Source: Rhizobium sp. LC145
Lineage (GTDB): Bacteria; Pseudomonadota; Alphaproteobacteria; Rhizobiales; Rhizobiaceae
DNA length: 64,000 nucleotides
NCBI RefSeq assembly: GCF_001005825.1
Contig: NZ_LBHV01000002.1
Coordinates: 558,001-622,000, forward strand
Direction: 5' to 3'
This document shows, piece after piece, positions 51,232 to 62,737 of this stretch; the stretch's first letter is position 1; every line of letters begins with the position of its first letter. The translations under genes were made by a program, and so were the position numbers. The notes beneath the pieces are model-generated. The model searched no databases. It was not told where the DNA came from and saw nothing but the letters and a program-made list of their open reading frames with translations.

Positions 51232-52024
51232 CGGGATCGGACCCCTTGTCGATATAGAGAGTGCAGGCGGCGTGAGTACGCAGAGCGCTTGCCGGGCAGT
51301 CGGTGCTGAGCGGGCCGTAGAGCGCATTGCGAACAGCATCACGTTTGACGATGCCCGGCACCACGCAGAACAAACGGCTCGCCCGAAGCAGTCGCGGCAC
51401 CGTCAGTGTGATTGCCTCATGGGGCACGGATGCAAGATCCGGGAAACAGTCGTCATGGACCTGCTGCTGACGGCAGGTTTCATCAAGCTCGACGATCTTG
51501 ACGTCTAGGGGATCGGAAAAATCGGCAACGGGCGGATCATTGAAAGCGACATGCCCGTTGACGCCGATGCCGAGGCAGACAAAATCGATCGGCGCCGCGT
51601 TCAGAAGATCAGAATAGCGACGGATCTCTGCCATCGCATCCGGCTCCGGCTTGATGCGGTGGACGGCGGCAAAAGGCAGCTTGCCGAAGACATGCACGTC
51701 CAGCCAATTGCCGAACCGGGCCGGTGAGGACGGCGAAAGGCCGATATATTCGTCCATATGAAAAGCGGTGACGCGGTTCCACTCAATGCCCGGTACCGCG
51801 CAAAGGGCGGCAAGCATATCCGCCTGGCTGGGTGCTGCCGCAAATACCATTCGAACATTGGCTTGTTTGCCGAGACGCTCGGCAAGTGCAGCCGCGATAT
51901 CCGCCGCCGCGGCCGCCCCCATCTTAGCCCGTGTGGCAAAGCTTTCGACCACGAGCCGGTCGAAGATCCGCCGTGTGCTTGGCGAAGGACGAAGGGTGGT
52001 TGCGAGGTTCAACGCAGTCTCCAT
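51224..52024 (-). CDS. nagB: Glucosamine-6-phosphate deaminase-like enzyme
   Basis: A 266-residue NagB-family protein. It has VFAAAPSQADMLAALCAVPG (phosphate loop region, near residues 60-79), AFHMDEYIGL with the proton-transfer Asp near residue 91, and LGIGVNGHVAFNDPP near 151-165, where the catalytic His follows an Asn instead of the Asp of E. coli NagB, as in some other subgroups. It would convert GlcN-6-phosphate to fructose-6-phosphate plus ammonia. It is the first gene of the SIS-nagA-ceramidase-like operon, with a perfect LacI-type operator upstream. Confidence 0.85.
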   Translation of the reverse strand: METALNLATTLRPSPSTRRIFDRLVVESFATRAKMGAAAAADIAAALAERLGKQANVRMVFAAAPSQADMLAALCAVPGIEWNRVTAFHMDEYIGLSPSSPARFGNWLDVHVFGKLPFAAVHRIKPEPDAMAEIRRYSDLLNAAPIDFVCLGIGVNGHVAFNDPPVADFSDPLDVKIVELDETCRQQQVHDDCFPDLASVPHEAITLTVPRLLRASRLFCVVPGIVKRDAVRNALYGPLSTDCPASALRTHAACTLYIDKGSDPDA

Positions 52025-52099
52025 GGCGCATGCGGGGAGATCGGACGGCTTCGCCGCGCCCCGTTGCAGATCCCCATTTTTCTATTGGTGAAAGAGTTC

Positions 52100-52117
52100 C
52101 ATGCAACCGGTTGCATG
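52100..52117. promoter_or_regulatory. Perfect 18-base LacI-type operator between nagB and its regulator
   Basis: CATGCAACCGGTTGCATG is a perfect palindrome with the central CG typical of LacI-family operators. It lies 75 bases from the nagB-like start and 105 bases from the regulator ATG, so one site could serve both directions. A single-base variant recurs at 47981-47998. Confidence 0.88.
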
Positions 52118-52222
52118 TCAAGTGGATGAATGGCAGTCTTCCGTCTCAAAGTGCCAACTTAAATTGAAGGTTCCGTGGAATTCGTGGTAGTCGAAGCAAA
52201 AAAGGGCGAGTTTCCAGAATCC

Positions 52223-53221
52223 ATGATCAAGCGGACCAAGGGCGTCACCATCAGCCAGGTCGCGGAAGCGGCCGGGGTGGCGCGTTCCAGCGTCTCGCGC
52301 GCTTTCACCCGGCCGGACATGCTGAGCCCGGAAACGGTGGAGCGGATCATGAAAGCCGCCGAGGCAATGGGCTATGTGCCGAACCATACGGCGCGCGCCC
52401 TCAGCACCGGCCGGCACGGCAATATCGGGCTGATCGTGCCGGATATCGCCAATCCGTTCTTTCCGCCGATGATCCAGGCGGCCCAGCTCGAAGCCGACCG
52501 TTCGGATTTCTGTATCTTCCTCGGCAATACCGAGGAGAACCCTAAGCAGGAAGACAAACTCGTCGGCCGGTTCGCGGGCCAGGTGGAAGGCCTCGTGCTG
52601 GCCTCCTCCCGGCTTTCCGACGAACGCATCCGCGCCCATGCCGGCAAGCTGCCGCTCGTGCTGATCAACCGCGATCTCGACGGGATCCCGCGTGTGCTGA
52701 TCGATAGCGGTTCGGGTGTGCGGGAAGCGGTCGAGCATCTCGTCAAGCTCGGCCATCGCAAGATCGCCTATGTGAGCGGCCCTTCGACCTCCTGGTCCAA
52801 CAAGCAGCGGCGTTCGGCCATGCGTGCGGCCGCCTCCGGCCTCGGGGTCGCAGTCGAAACCGTGCCTGCGGTGCTGCCTAGTTATAATTCCGGCCGCAAC
52901 GCGGTGGGCGCCATCCTCGCCACCGGCGCCACGGCGGCGGTCGCCTTCGACGACCTGACGGCGCAGGGCGTACTTGCAGGGCTGGCGGAAAAGAGCATTT
53001 CAGTACCCTTAGATTTTAGCGTGATCGGCTGCGACGACGTGCTCGGTGCCGTTACCTATCCAGCACTCACCTCTGTTTCGAACCGCTCGATGGAGGCCGG
53101 TCGGGTTGCCGTATTCCTGCTCCTGGACATGCTGCAATCACGCGCCGTCCGCGATGTGCGCTATGTGCTTGAGACCCACCTGGTCATGCGCGAAACAACA
53201 GCGCTTCAGTCGAAAAATTGA
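52223..53221 (+). CDS. LacI-family repressor of the amino-sugar regulon
   Basis: A 332-residue LacI-type regulator. The HTH/hinge is VTISQVAEAAGVARSSVSRA through NHTARALSTGRHGNIGLIVP, and the effector domain includes DIANPFFPPMIQAAQLEADR, LPLVLINRDLDGIPRVLIDS, LVKLGHRKIAYVSGPSTSWS and VIGCDDVLGAVTYPALTSV. The operator palindrome lies in the divergent gap. ATG 52223 gives the usual short N-terminus; GTG 52175 has a better AAGG ribosome site and would add 16 residues. Amino-sugar phosphate is the likely inducer. Confidence 0.9.
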   Translation: MIKRTKGVTISQVAEAAGVARSSVSRAFTRPDMLSPETVERIMKAAEAMGYVPNHTARALSTGRHGNIGLIVPDIANPFFPPMIQAAQLEADRSDFCIFLGNTEENPKQEDKLVGRFAGQVEGLVLASSRLSDERIRAHAGKLPLVLINRDLDGIPRVLIDSGSGVREAVEHLVKLGHRKIAYVSGPSTSWSNKQRRSAMRAAASGLGVAVETVPAVLPSYNSGRNAVGAILATGATAAVAFDDLTAQGVLAGLAEKSISVPLDFSVIGCDDVLGAVTYPALTSVSNRSMEAGRVAVFLLLDMLQSRAVRDVRYVLETHLVMRETTALQSKN

Positions 53222-53258
53222 ACGCACAGGCGCTCCCGCTCGCCCATGGCTGCTGCCG

Positions 53259-54134
53259 TCAGTCTGCCTTGCGAATCGACATCGCTACATCGGCTTGGAT
53301 GAACGCACCCGGAGTGAGCGCGGCCAAGCCGAAAGCTTTCTTCTCGCTGTCCGGATAGCGGAGGGCGCCGCCAAGATGCGAGACCGGCTCAAGGCACAGA
53401 TAGGTCGGCATGCGATGGACAACGAGATAATCCAGTGGCGATTGCCAATTCATCCGCACGATGAGACCGCAATCGACAAGAACGTCCGCACTTCGGGCTC
53501 CTGAAAAATGCCGCGTGAATTCGCCTGCCAAGAGCTTGCATTCCGCAGCATATGGTCTTGTCTCGTGCGTCGGAAGGCTGGCACGATCGCTCGCGTGCTC
53601 CACAAGCGCGTCGCAAAAAACCGGGCGCGACAAGTCCGCCGCGAAATAGGGATGCCATCCGAAACCGGCCGGCATCGTTGCCTTCGCCTTGTTCTGAAGC
53701 GAAAGCCGAAGGGCAAGGCCGGCGCTGTCAAGCGTGAAACTCTGCTCCGCCCGGAAATCAAACGGCCAGTCGTCATCCGCCGCATAGTCCAGCACCATCG
53801 TCAACGACGTCCGCTCATGCGCTGTCACGCACCATGGCCGCCGGTGAGCCGGACCGTGAAGGGCATCCGGCGGGCTCGTGGGATGCGGCATCACCTGGAA
53901 CGCTCTTTCCTCGAAGCTGAAGGTTCCGCCTTCGAGCTTGTTGTGGAACGGGAAAAGGGGATAGGCACCACCCTTCGGCCAGTAAAGGGGATCGAAAGGA
54001 TCCGTTCCCAGGGGAACGAGGACCTCGCCGTGATCCCTGTGTGAAAGGCGAAGCATTCGACCGCCGGCTTTCGGTTGAAAGACGGCGGTCAGCGGGCCGT
54101 TTTCCAGAACGACCAAGCCCTCAGGCGAAGGCAT
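53259..54134 (-). CDS. Aldose 1-epimerase (galactose mutarotase) family protein
   Basis: A 291-residue beta-supersandwich protein. Family marks are GGRMLRLSHRDHGEVLVPLG near residues 24-43, AYPLFPFHNKLEGG (the N/R substrate-binding region), DALHGPAHRRPW with the catalytic-type His, and GFGWHPYFA near 154-162 with the second His. It speeds interconversion of sugar anomers. It overlaps the dehydratase-like gene upstream by 14 bases and is the last gene of the leftward sugar-acid operon. It is convergent with the LacI gene. Confidence 0.87.
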   Translation of the reverse strand: MPSPEGLVVLENGPLTAVFQPKAGGRMLRLSHRDHGEVLVPLGTDPFDPLYWPKGGAYPLFPFHNKLEGGTFSFEERAFQVMPHPTSPPDALHGPAHRRPWCVTAHERTSLTMVLDYAADDDWPFDFRAEQSFTLDSAGLALRLSLQNKAKATMPAGFGWHPYFAADLSRPVFCDALVEHASDRASLPTHETRPYAAECKLLAGEFTRHFSGARSADVLVDCGLIVRMNWQSPLDYLVVHRMPTYLCLEPVSHLGGALRYPDSEKKAFGLAALTPGAFIQADVAMSIRKAD

Positions 54135-55308
54135 ACGATCCGTCCGGCCGCTTCGGCACGCGTCGCTGCCAATGCACATAACCGTCCTCGTTCATCGCCT
54201 TTTCGTCCATTTCAACGCCCCAGCCGGGCCGATCGGGCCTCAGCTCCAGATAGCCGTCCTTCGGCAGATAGGGATCGGCGACATAGCGGGTTGCATCGAT
54301 GCGTTTCTCCACCTCGGTGCCGCCATAGACATAGCCCTGGCCGACGGGCAGACGATATTCGAGGATCTTGAAATTCTGCGTGGCGGCGGAAAAGTGGACA
54401 TTGACGGCCGTTGCCAACGGCCCCATGGGATTGTGCGGCGCCACGCCGACGAAGAAGGCCTCGGCCAGCGTCGCAATGCGACGCATTTCGCTGATGCCGC
54501 CCACGACGCAGATGTCGGGCTGGATCAGGTCCGCGCCCTTCACCTGCAATAGGCGCAGGAATTCATAGCGGCTGTAAAGCGACTCGCCGGTTGCCAGCGT
54601 GCAGTTCAAACCCTGCTTCAGATCACCCCAGGCTTCGATGTTTTCCGGACGCAGCGGTTCTTCGAAGAAGAGCGGATCATAGGGCGCAAGCGCGTTGCCG
54701 AGCTGGCGGGCAGCCGCCGGCTCGAATATCTTGGCATGGGCATCGAAGGCGATCTCATAATCGTCCCGGACGGTTTCGCGCAGCGACCGGAAATAATCGG
54801 CCGAGGCCTTCACGACATTGCCCCAACGATGGGCATGCATATCGATCCGCCAAGGGCTGAGCTTGAAGGCCGTGAAGCCCCAATCCGCGTTGAGCCGATC
54901 GAATTCGTCTCGGGCAGCAGGTGCGTCCGGTGCCGTATATACGCCCGCATAGACCTTGACGCGATCGCGAACCTCGCCACCCAGCAGTTTGTAGACGGGA
55001 ACATTGGCAGCCTTTGCCGCAAGATCCCATAGGCAATGATCAAGGGCGGAGATAGCGGCAAGGCCGAGCGCCCCCGGGGGGAAGCGGCTTTGCTGGATCA
55101 GCAGATTGATCAGATAGTCGATGCGGGTCGGATCCTGGCCGGCAATGAATGCATAGAGATAGTCGAGCAGAGGCGGCAGGGCCTTGTCGGGACCGTGATT
55201 GTAGCATTCGCCCCACCCCGTCAGCCCGTCGTCGGTATCGAGGGCGAGGATGACACGCGGGCGGTCCTTGTCGCGGGTCATGAAAACCCGCATCCGATCG
55301 ATCTTCAT
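54121..55308 (-). CDS. Enolase-superfamily sugar-acid dehydratase (mandelate racemase/GalD-like) 1
   Basis: A 395-residue enolase-superfamily enzyme. The capping domain includes GLTGWGECYNHGP (residues 28-40). In the barrel, D189-x-H191 (FDAHAKI), E216 (FFEEPLRPEN), E242 (TGES), D265 (QPDICVVGG) and H292 (APHNPMGP) are present, giving the three metal ligands and acid/base residues expected for a D-galactonate or D-mannonate-type dehydratase. ATG 55308 has GAGGA upstream; a TTG six bases earlier is possible. A neighbouring DHDPS-family gene could cleave or dehydrate the resulting 2-keto-3-deoxy acid. Confidence 0.87.
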   Translation of the reverse strand: MKIDRMRVFMTRDKDRPRVILALDTDDGLTGWGECYNHGPDKALPPLLDYLYAFIAGQDPTRIDYLINLLIQQSRFPPGALGLAAISALDHCLWDLAAKAANVPVYKLLGGEVRDRVKVYAGVYTAPDAPAARDEFDRLNADWGFTAFKLSPWRIDMHAHRWGNVVKASADYFRSLRETVRDDYEIAFDAHAKIFEPAAARQLGNALAPYDPLFFEEPLRPENIEAWGDLKQGLNCTLATGESLYSRYEFLRLLQVKGADLIQPDICVVGGISEMRRIATLAEAFFVGVAPHNPMGPLATAVNVHFSAATQNFKILEYRLPVGQGYVYGGTEVEKRIDATRYVADPYLPKDGYLELRPDRPGWGVEMDEKAMNEDGYVHWQRRVPKRPDGSYAFA

Positions 55309-55354
55309 TTTCAATTATCCTCAGATAGTCAGTTTTTGTGGTTTGCCCAGATTT

Positions 55355-56547
55355 CTAGGGATTGAAGTAGCTGCGCCGCGACAGGCGCATCTGCACATAG
55401 AGGCGCTCGCGATGGGAGCCTGCGGTTTCCGGCGCCGGGATCGGGATATTGCCTTCGCTCGGAAAACGGGCGACGAATTCCTCGTCGATATCGCAGCCGA
55501 GTCCAGGCGTGTCCGGCACGGCGAGCGACCCATCCTGCTGCACAGGATGCGGCACGATCGTGAGCTGCCGGCCTTCCCAATCATCGTCGAGCCGTTCCAG
55601 CATCAGCGCGTTGGGGATTGAAGCCATCAGATGCAGGGCGGCATATTCCGCCACCGGACCGAGCGAGCCGGAATGCGGAGCCATCTGGATGTGATGGGCT
55701 TCCGCCATGGCGGCGATCTTCTTCATTTGGGTGAGGCCACCTGCTCGACCCGTATCGGGTTGGATGACGTCGACGAGTTCCTCCTCGATGAGCTGGCGTT
55801 CGCCGAAGATCGTCGAGGCGCGCTCGCCCGCTGCCAGCGGCACCTGAGCGGCATCGCGGATGCGGCGGTAACCCTCGAGGTTTTCCGGCGCCAGCGGCTC
55901 CTCCACCCAGAGCAGATCATAGGGTTCAAGCGCCCGCGTCAGCCGCGCGGCGTCGGCCGGCGTCAGCCATGGCGGGCCGTGCAGGTCTATGGCGATATCC
56001 ATGTCGTCGCCCAAACCTTCGCGCAGCATGGCAACCTTTTCCACCGGATCGGCAAGACCGCTGCACTTGATCGCCTTAATGCCGCGCTGCCTGAGCTCTC
56101 GCGCCCGTTCGACGGAATTGGCATGCGAATAGATCGGGATGCGATCGCGCAGCTTGCCGCCGAGCAGCATCCAGACGGGGACGCCGAGCGCCTTGCCCTT
56201 GATGTCCCACAGCGCCATGTCGATGCCGGTCATGGCGCCTCCGCCGACCGTGCCGAGCATGCCATGCCCCATCATCGCCACCTGCATCTTCTGCCAGATC
56301 TTTTCCGTGTGGAGCGGATCTTCCCCGATCAAGAGCGGTGCGAGGTCCTTGATCGCGGTTTCGATCACGCGCGGCCAGCCCGAGCACTCCCCGACGCCGG
56401 TAATGCCTTCGTCGGTCTCGATCTTAAGAAATAGCCAGTTGCGGGTTCCTGCAAACGGCTGCTCGGCCTTGGAAAGCGGCACCCCTTGCCGTGCGCCCAC
56501 GTCCGGAGCTCCCGCCCGCATCAGAAACGTTCGGATACCGGTGATCT

Positions 56548-56551
<4 letters not shown>
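55355..56551 (-). CDS. Enolase-superfamily sugar-acid dehydratase (mandelate racemase/GalD-like) 2
   Basis: A 398-residue second member of the superfamily, clearly different from its neighbour. It has GITGVGECSGWPRVIE (49-64), GAMTGIDMALWDIKGKALGV, D189-x-H191 in IDLHGPPW, E217/E218 in WVEEPLAPEN, E243 in AAGERAS, D266 in QPDTGRAGG and H293 in APHSGSLGPV. GGAGGAGC precedes the ATG. Two paralogues in tandem suggest two related sugar acids or two successive steps. The start overlaps the ABC ATPase stop by 4 bases. Confidence 0.87.
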
Positions 56552-58287
<1,736 letters not shown>

Positions 58288-58294
58288 CGGCACC

Positions 58295-59416
58295 TCATTT
58301 ATTGTAGGGATCGGCTGCGTCGCGCAGACCATCACCGAGGAGATTGAGCGCCATGACGGCAATAACGACGGCGAGCCCCGGCATGAAAAGCCATGGCGCA
58401 GTCGCAATCGAACGGATGTTCTGCGCCTCGCGCAACAGCACGCCCCAGGAGATGGTCGGAGGCTGCAGGCCAAGACCGAGGAAGGAAAGCGACGTTTCCG
58501 CAAGGATCATCGCCGGCACGGCGAGGGTGACGGAGGCGATGACGTGGCTCGAGAAGCTCGGCAGCATATGCCGGAAAATGATGCGGCTTTCGGGCACCCC
58601 GTCGAGGCGGGCTGCAGCGACGAATTCCTCCGTCCTCAGCGACAAAAAGCGCCCGCGCACGACGCGGGCGAGCTGCGCCCAGCCGGTGAAGGACAGGATG
58701 ATGGTGATCATCAGGTATTGCAGCGTCGCCGGCCAACCTTGCGGAAGGGCCGCAGCAAGCGCGAGCCAGATCGGAATGGTCGGCAGCGACAGCACGAAAT
58801 CGATCACCCGCTGCATGACGAAATCGATGCGACCGCCGTAATAGCCGGAAATGCCGCCGAGAACGATGCCGAGCAGCAGCGACAGGCAGACGCCGACGAG
58901 ACCGATGGAAAGCGACACCTGGGCGCCTTGCACAACGCGGCTGTAGACGTCGCGACCAAGGCGATCGGCCCCGAACAGGAAGAGAGGCCTCGCCTTGTCG
59001 GCGGATGCGACGAGATGGATGTCGGTTTCAAACAGACCGAGCACCGAATAGGTGTAGCCGCGCCCGAAGAAGGTGACCGGAACCTTCCTCGACGTGTCCT
59101 CGATATAGATCGCGGCAAGCGTGTTCGGATCGCGCGTCAGCCGCATCGGATAGTAGTGCGGCCCGAACTCGATGCCATTCGACGTATCGAAGAAATGGAT
59201 CTTCTGGGGCGGGTGGAAGGTCGCGCGGGCATTCTGCGCGGTCGGATCGTTGATGGCGAAAAAACCGGGCACCAGGGCCACGACATACATGGCAACCGTG
59301 ACGACCAGCGCCGCCATGGCGAGCTTGTGTCGTTTGAAGGCCCACCAGATGAGCTGCCATTGCGAGGCGACGGCAGCGCGATCGGGACGGATATTGGCAA
59401 TGGAGACGTCGACCAT
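58295..59416 (-). CDS. Dipeptide/oligosaccharide-type ABC transporter permease (DppC type)
   Basis: A 373-residue permease with an N-terminal helix (LAMAALVVTVAMYVVALVPG), a long periplasmic insertion (about residues 55-140) typical of the YejE-like oligosaccharide subgroup, and core helices from LFGADRLGRDVYSRVVQGAQ. The EAA loop is EEFVAAARLDGVPESRIIFR near residue 262. GGAGGG precedes ATG 59416. The insertion makes it longer than the usual 300-residue DppC. Confidence 0.9.
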   Translation of the reverse strand: MVDVSIANIRPDRAAVASQWQLIWWAFKRHKLAMAALVVTVAMYVVALVPGFFAINDPTAQNARATFHPPQKIHFFDTSNGIEFGPHYYPMRLTRDPNTLAAIYIEDTSRKVPVTFFGRGYTYSVLGLFETDIHLVASADKARPLFLFGADRLGRDVYSRVVQGAQVSLSIGLVGVCLSLLLGIVLGGISGYYGGRIDFVMQRVIDFVLSLPTIPIWLALAAALPQGWPATLQYLMITIILSFTGWAQLARVVRGRFLSLRTEEFVAAARLDGVPESRIIFRHMLPSFSSHVIASVTLAVPAMILAETSLSFLGLGLQPPTISWGVLLREAQNIRSIATAPWLFMPGLAVVIAVMALNLLGDGLRDAADPYNK

Positions 59417-59427
59417 CGGATGCCCTC

Positions 59428-60414
59428 CTATTCGAGCCGGATGCGCGGATCGACCAGCGCAAGCAGAATGTCGCTGATGAGCGAGCCGATGAGGGTGAGC
59501 GCACAGATCAGGAGAACGAAGGCACCGGCAAGGTACATGTCCTGCGCCATCAGCGACTGCAGCAGCAGAGGTGCCGCTGTCGGCAGGTTGAGGACGATCG
59601 CCACGACCACCGAACCCGAGATCAGGTTCGGCAACAGCCAGGCGATCGTCGAAATGAACGGGTTGAGCGCGATGCGCAGCGGGTATTTCGTCAGCAGCCG
59701 GAATTCCGACAGTCCCTTGGCCCGCGCCGTCGTGACATAGGGTTTCGGCAGCTCGTCCAGCATGTTGGCGCGCATGACGCGGATCAGGCTTGCCGTGGAG
59801 GAAACCGCCAGGATCGCCACCGGCAGCCACAAATGCGTAAGCAGATCGAACATCTTTCCGATGCTCCAGGAAGCCGTTTCGTATTCAGGGGAAAAGAGAC
59901 CGCCGACATCCTGTCCGAATTCGACGGCAGCGACGTACATCAGCACCAGCGCCAGCAAGAAGGACGGAATGGACAGGCCGAAGAAGGTGAAGGCAGTGAA
60001 TGCATAATCGCCGATCGAGTATTTCTTCACGGCGGAGTAGACGCCGATCGGCAAGGCGATGGCCCATGTCGCGAGTAGGCTTGCCACCGCCAGGACGAGG
60101 GTAAGCGCCATGCGCTCCCAGATGAGGCCGGAAACGGGCTGCTGCCATTCGAAGGAGATGCCGAAATCGCCGCTCGTGACGATGCCCCATATCCATTTGA
60201 GATACTGCACCAGCATCGGCTGATCGAGCCCGAAACGTTCGCGCAATTGTGCCGCGGTGTTCTGGTCGACAACCTCGTTGGATGAGGCAAGCGTGGCTAT
60301 GTACGTCGTGACGAAGTCGCCGGGCGGAAGCTGGATCAGCACGAAAGCCAGGAAGCTCACGGCAAACAGCGACGGTATCATCCACAGAAGTCGCTTGATG
60401 ATGAATTTCAGCAT
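59428..60414 (-). CDS. Dipeptide/oligosaccharide-type ABC transporter permease (DppB type)
   Basis: A 328-residue permease beginning MLKFIIKRLLWMIPSLFAVS, the canonical DppB/OppB N-terminus, with FVLIQLPPGDFV, FGLDQPMLVQYLKWIWGIVT and the cytoplasmic PYVTTARAKGLSEFRLLTKY motif near residues 222-241. It partners the DppC-type protein encoded 11 bases downstream. A hairpin separates it from the binding-protein gene upstream. Confidence 0.92.
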   Translation of the reverse strand: MLKFIIKRLLWMIPSLFAVSFLAFVLIQLPPGDFVTTYIATLASSNEVVDQNTAAQLRERFGLDQPMLVQYLKWIWGIVTSGDFGISFEWQQPVSGLIWERMALTLVLAVASLLATWAIALPIGVYSAVKKYSIGDYAFTAFTFFGLSIPSFLLALVLMYVAAVEFGQDVGGLFSPEYETASWSIGKMFDLLTHLWLPVAILAVSSTASLIRVMRANMLDELPKPYVTTARAKGLSEFRLLTKYPLRIALNPFISTIAWLLPNLISGSVVVAIVLNLPTAAPLLLQSLMAQDMYLAGAFVLLICALTLIGSLISDILLALVDPRIRLE

Positions 60415-60488
60415 GGGCACACCCGCATTCAGGTTTGCACGGCGCATCAAACGGGACCAGGAGGCCTGCTCGACGGGCCGCAACGGAC

Positions 60489-60529
60489 TTCACGGGCGCC
60501 GCCACTGTTGTTGCGACGGCGCCCGTGAA
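60489..60529 (-). repeat. Intercistronic hairpin after the family-5 binding-protein gene
   Basis: A 13-base perfect stem TTCACGGGCGCCG/CGGCGCCCGTGAA (60489-60501 with 60517-60529) with a 15-base loop lies 5 bases after the binding-protein stop. No T-run follows, so attenuation or message stabilisation is more likely than complete termination. Confidence 0.7.
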
Positions 60530-60534
60530 CAAGA

Positions 60535-62475
60535 TCAACTTGTGAAGGTGAACTGCTGCGGGAGTGCCGGACCCGGGTTTGGCCAGGACCAACTATCCGG
60601 CTGTTTCTCCGGCACATTGCGGAGATTGTTGCGGATGACGCCGAAGCCGCCGACGGCCATGCAAATCCCCATGACCTCGAAGTCTTCCGCGGCAAGATCG
60701 AAGATCTGCTTCATGATCGCCCCGCGCTTGTCGAGATCGGCGGTGGAGCGGGCCTCGTCGAAGAGCTTCATGCGCGTCTTCTGGCTTTCGGGCGGTTCCT
60801 CGCCCTCCTTGCCATTTGAAGTGTACCAGAGCGTCCAGGGTATGGCGTAGCGCGAGCCTTGCGGATGGAAGGCGAAATAGTCGCGCGGATCGAGCATCGG
60901 ATCGAGCCCTCCCGGACCAGGCCAGACCTGCGCATCATGGGCATTGTCATCGCCACGGGTATAGTAGAGGGCGCGCTCGATCGTATTGACCTTGATGTCG
61001 ATGCCGATCTGCGTCCAATGCGACTTAACAAGCTCCAACACGTCGACAAGATCCGGATAAAGCGTCGGGATGACGTCGATCGCGAAGAATATGGGCTGCC
61101 CGTCCGAGCGAAGGCGGATGCCGTTGCCGTTCTTCTTGTCCAGCCCGATCTGGTCGAGCATGGCATTCGCCTTGTCCGGATCGTATTCGGTGAACTGGCG
61201 GGCCAGTTGCTCGTGATACCACGGATGCCCCGGGCGCGGCCCGGTCTGATAACCTTCGCTCTGCGCGAAATAGATGATGTCGATGATCTCCTGGCGGTTA
61301 ATGCCGATCGACAGCGCCTGACGGAAGGACTTGTCCGCGAATATCTTTCGCAGCTCCGGATCCTTGTGGGTCATGTTCAGATAAAGCGAGCATTGCTGGG
61401 CCGCCGACGGCACCAGCGATAACAGCCGGTAGTCGCCTTTCTCCATGTTCTGGGAAAGAGTCGGCTTGTTCGCAAGGCTGTTGATATGCCGTTCCTGAAT
61501 GTCGATCTTGCCGGAAATGACGTTGAGCATCAGCGACTCGACGTCCTGCGAAATGCCGAAGTTGAGTTCGTCGATATAGGGAAGCTGATTGCCTTCGGTA
61601 TCGACCTGCCAGAAATAGGGATTACGTTCCATGACGACGCGGGTCGCGCCGCCGGAATAGGGTTCCTTGACCACCCAGGGATCGAGCGTCGGCTTCTCGA
61701 CATTGCTCCAGCGCGACGGGATCTCGATGTCGCCGCACTTGGCGCGGAAAAGTTCCGTCCAGCCAGCGGCGCCCGCTGCCTTCACGTCCGCATCGAGATT
61801 GGAATTATACTTCGGCAGGAACTTGCTGCAGTAGTGTTTGGCAAACAGCGTCGGGTGCTGGCCGAGCGGAGTGGCCAGGTTTTCGAGGTAGAGCGCATTG
61901 GCCGCCGCGAAGGTGAATTTGACGGTGTAGTCATCCATCTTCTCGACCACGACCGGCTTGCCGGCCACCACGATCTGGGCCGGCGGCGCGCTGTAAAGCT
62001 CGTTGTTCTTGACGACATCCTCGATGGCGAAGACGACATCGTCGGCGGTGAACGGATGACCGTCCGACCAGCGCACGCCCTGGATCAGATGGAAGGTGAA
62101 TTGCGATGCGTCTTCGTTCGTTTCCCAGCGCTCGGCCAGATTAGGCAGGACTTCCGTGAAGTCCATGTTCCAGCGCACCAGCCCCTGATTGCCCACCATG
62201 CGCAGGATGCCGTTATGGTCCGATGACCCCCTCAGCCCGCGCCGCAGCGTTCCGCCATAGGTCCCCACTTTCTCGTAGGGCGTCACGATCATCGGCTTTT
62301 TCGGCAGGCGCTCCGCAAGCGGAGGCAGCTTTCCCTCCTTGGCAAGCTGCGCCAAGGCCGGCGCTTCGCCGCCGGCCGCGGCCGCACGCCCGGCAAGGGA
62401 CAGCGCCGCCACGCCAGCCATGCCGCCGAGCACCGCGCGGCGTGTCACGCCGCGAGACAAGATTTCATCGCGCAT
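60535..62475 (-). CDS. Family-5 (peptide/oligosaccharide) ABC binding protein, Tat signal
   Basis: A 646-residue family-5 binding protein. The N-terminus has a twin-arginine motif (VTRRAVLGG) and AAAAG cleavage near residue 35, so export is probably by Tat. The core shows [59 protein letters not shown] and a C-terminal tryptophan-rich tail. The length (over 600) and the partners suit the subgroup importing plant-derived oligosaccharides or uronides rather than short peptides. GGGGAGG sits 7 bases before ATG 62475. Confidence 0.9.
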   Translation of the reverse strand: MRDEILSRGVTRRAVLGGMAGVAALSLAGRAAAAGGEAPALAQLAKEGKLPPLAERLPKKPMIVTPYEKVGTYGGTLRRGLRGSSDHNGILRMVGNQGLVRWNMDFTEVLPNLAERWETNEDASQFTFHLIQGVRWSDGHPFTADDVVFAIEDVVKNNELYSAPPAQIVVAGKPVVVEKMDDYTVKFTFAAANALYLENLATPLGQHPTLFAKHYCSKFLPKYNSNLDADVKAAGAAGWTELFRAKCGDIEIPSRWSNVEKPTLDPWVVKEPYSGGATRVVMERNPYFWQVDTEGNQLPYIDELNFGISQDVESLMLNVISGKIDIQERHINSLANKPTLSQNMEKGDYRLLSLVPSAAQQCSLYLNMTHKDPELRKIFADKSFRQALSIGINRQEIIDIIYFAQSEGYQTGPRPGHPWYHEQLARQFTEYDPDKANAMLDQIGLDKKNGNGIRLRSDGQPIFFAIDVIPTLYPDLVDVLELVKSHWTQIGIDIKVNTIERALYYTRGDDNAHDAQVWPGPGGLDPMLDPRDYFAFHPQGSRYAIPWTLWYTSNGKEGEEPPESQKTRMKLFDEARSTADLDKRGAIMKQIFDLAAEDFEVMGICMAVGGFGVIRNNLRNVPEKQPDSWSWPNPGPALPQQFTFTS

Positions 62476-62737
62476 TGATTTCCTCCCCATATTGGACCGA
62501 AAGGACGGACGTCCTTTGATCAATGACGACGGCTCCCAAACCGCCGCGCAACGCCCTCCTCGACGTCACGAAGAACGATAGACACGTTCTCAGATAATTA
62601 CAAGAGTTGACAGATATTAACAGATTTAGTAGCCCTCATGCCCGAAAGTTAAGAACCGGGCGACACCTGCCTCCCGACTGCCAGGCGAGAAATCGGATGC
62701 AGAAATTCCGCCGCAACCGGCAGCAGAAGGGACGATC
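62476..62737. promoter_or_regulatory. Divergent promoter region of the sugar-acid operon and its GntR gene
   Basis: On the minus strand TTGTAA (62603-62598) and TATCGT (62580-62575) are 17 bases apart, a plausible promoter for the leftward operon. Just upstream of its -35 the 6-mer ACAGAT is repeated with a 10-base period (62610-62615 and 62620-62625) around ATTA, a candidate regulator site for the adjacent FCD protein. The rest of the 262-base gap shows no gene. Confidence 0.45.
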
